Assembly: GCA_016932965.1 (NCBI GenBank) | Contig: JAFGBW010000030.1 | Span: 1-8,568 of the forward strand | From: Candidatus Auribacterota bacterium | GTDB lineage: Bacteria > Auribacterota > JAFGBW01 | Length of the DNA: 8,568 nucleotides | Reading direction: 5' to 3' | Shown: one piece after another, positions 8,036 through 8,568 of the stretch | Layout of the letters: each line of letters starts with the position of its first letter | How positions within the stretch are numbered: position 1 is the first letter of the stretch | Notes under the pieces: generated by a model | Databases searched by the model: none | Seen by the model: the letters and a program-made list of their open reading frames with translations, nothing else | Told to the model about the DNA's origin: nothing | Position numbers and translations under genes: made by a program

Positions 8036-8568
8036 TCAACCTTGCTTTACCATGATGCCCCGGACTAATTTTCCGATATAATCCACGGAATCGATGATGG
8101 ATTCCATATGCTCATAGACTTCCTTGAACCGGATGATGTCAATAGGATCGTGATTGAGCGTGAATAATTCAGCCATGCTTTGATGAAATAAATCATCTGC
8201 TTCGTTCTCTTTAGTGTGCATCTCTCTCTGAATTGAATCCACATTTTTTTTTCTTTCCAGCTCATGCATGAGGGATTTCAGCAGGTTTCCCATGGCAACG
8301 ATCAACTCCGAGAATTTGTACGCTTTCAGGGGAAAACTGCGGATCTGATAAAATTCGATTTTTCTTGAGATGCTGTTCAAAATATCTGTCGCCCGGTCGA
8401 TGTTGATGGCAAGCGTGTGAATATCTTCCCGGTCAATAGGGGTGATGAATGTGGCGTCCAGTTCGTCAATGATTTTTCTCTCTATCTCATCCCCTCTGGC
8501 TTCGCAGTCGTTGACGATCATGATTTTCTTTTTTATCTCGTCCGGTTTCAGTTCTTCGATATGAAAGA
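8036..8568 (-). CDS. DUF47/PhoU-like Pit accessory protein (5' partial)
   Basis: The frame is open to the end of the window, with about 177 codons visible. Family members have roughly 205-215 residues, so some 30-40 N-terminal residues are missing. The Met at 8521 is internal: the codons before it (FHIEELKPDEIKKKI) continue the family's helical pattern. Two PhoU-type helical-bundle signatures are seen: E-A-R-G-D-E-I followed by FITPIDREDIHTLAINID, and later KENEADDLFHQSMAELF. These acidic, metal-binding-type helices are typical of DUF47 (UPF0111) proteins. Such proteins are cytoplasmic, are encoded next to pit genes and are thought to modulate Pit phosphate transport. The gene is followed after three bases by the permease, so the two are almost certainly co-transcribed; the promoter must lie beyond 8568. 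Confidence 0.9.
   Translation of the reverse strand, partial: FHIEELKPDEIKKKIMIVNDCEARGDEIERKIIDELDATFITPIDREDIHTLAINIDRATDILNSISRKIEFYQIRSFPLKAYKFSELIVAMGNLLKSLMHELERKKNVDSIQREMHTKENEADDLFHQSMAELFTLNHDPIDIIRFKEVYEHMESIIDSVDYIGKLVRGIMVKQG
8040..8043 (-). promoter_or_regulatory. Shine-Dalgarno (AAGG) of the permease gene
   Basis: AAGG on the minus strand lies seven bases before the permease ATG at 8032 and inside the last codons of the DUF47 gene (KQG-stop). This supports the chosen start and close translational linkage of the two genes. Confidence 0.65.

Overview
The window is tightly packed and contains two blocks of genes that converge and overlap at their 3' ends near position 6000. The organism looks like an uncultivated, double-membraned bacterium of moderate GC content. 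A long RHS/YD-repeat protein beside a TPR protein with a C39-like domain brings to mind Omnitrophota or similar groundwater/sediment lineages. That placement is a weak inference from gene style; no marker gene is present.

Left block, plus strand (1-6073). The first gene enters from outside the window. It encodes an alpha-solenoid made of exact 26-residue repeats, then one transmembrane helix, a Pro/Thr-rich linker, and a C-terminal domain that reads like a peptidase C39 fold without its catalytic cysteine. After 16 bases comes a 1442-residue RHS/YD-repeat protein with an N-terminal membrane anchor or signal. It carries the usual RHS opening region, about thirty YD-type repeats, an Ig-like insert, and an RHS core end whose cleavage/junction motif has decayed. 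The spacing suggests one operon. The pair may be a surface or secretion module in which the catalytically dead C39-like domain acts as a receptor rather than a protease (inference).

Right block, minus strand (8568-5928). This reads as an operon: a DUF47/PhoU-like Pit accessory protein (5' end outside the window), a complete compact PiT-family inorganic phosphate permease three bases later, and an NAD-dependent SDR sugar-nucleotide epimerase that starts inside the permease stop codon (ATGA overlap). The first two form the widespread low-affinity phosphate uptake pair. The epimerase probably belongs to nucleotide-sugar or surface-glycan metabolism and seems to be a passenger in the operon.

The RHS and epimerase reading frames overlap tail to tail by 146 bp. 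The last ~29 RHS residues are read antisense to conserved epimerase sequence, which suggests that the RHS 3' end was formed by rearrangement or stop-codon loss. No intergenic gap exceeds 16 bases. I found no RNA gene, CRISPR array, insertion sequence or convincing terminator.
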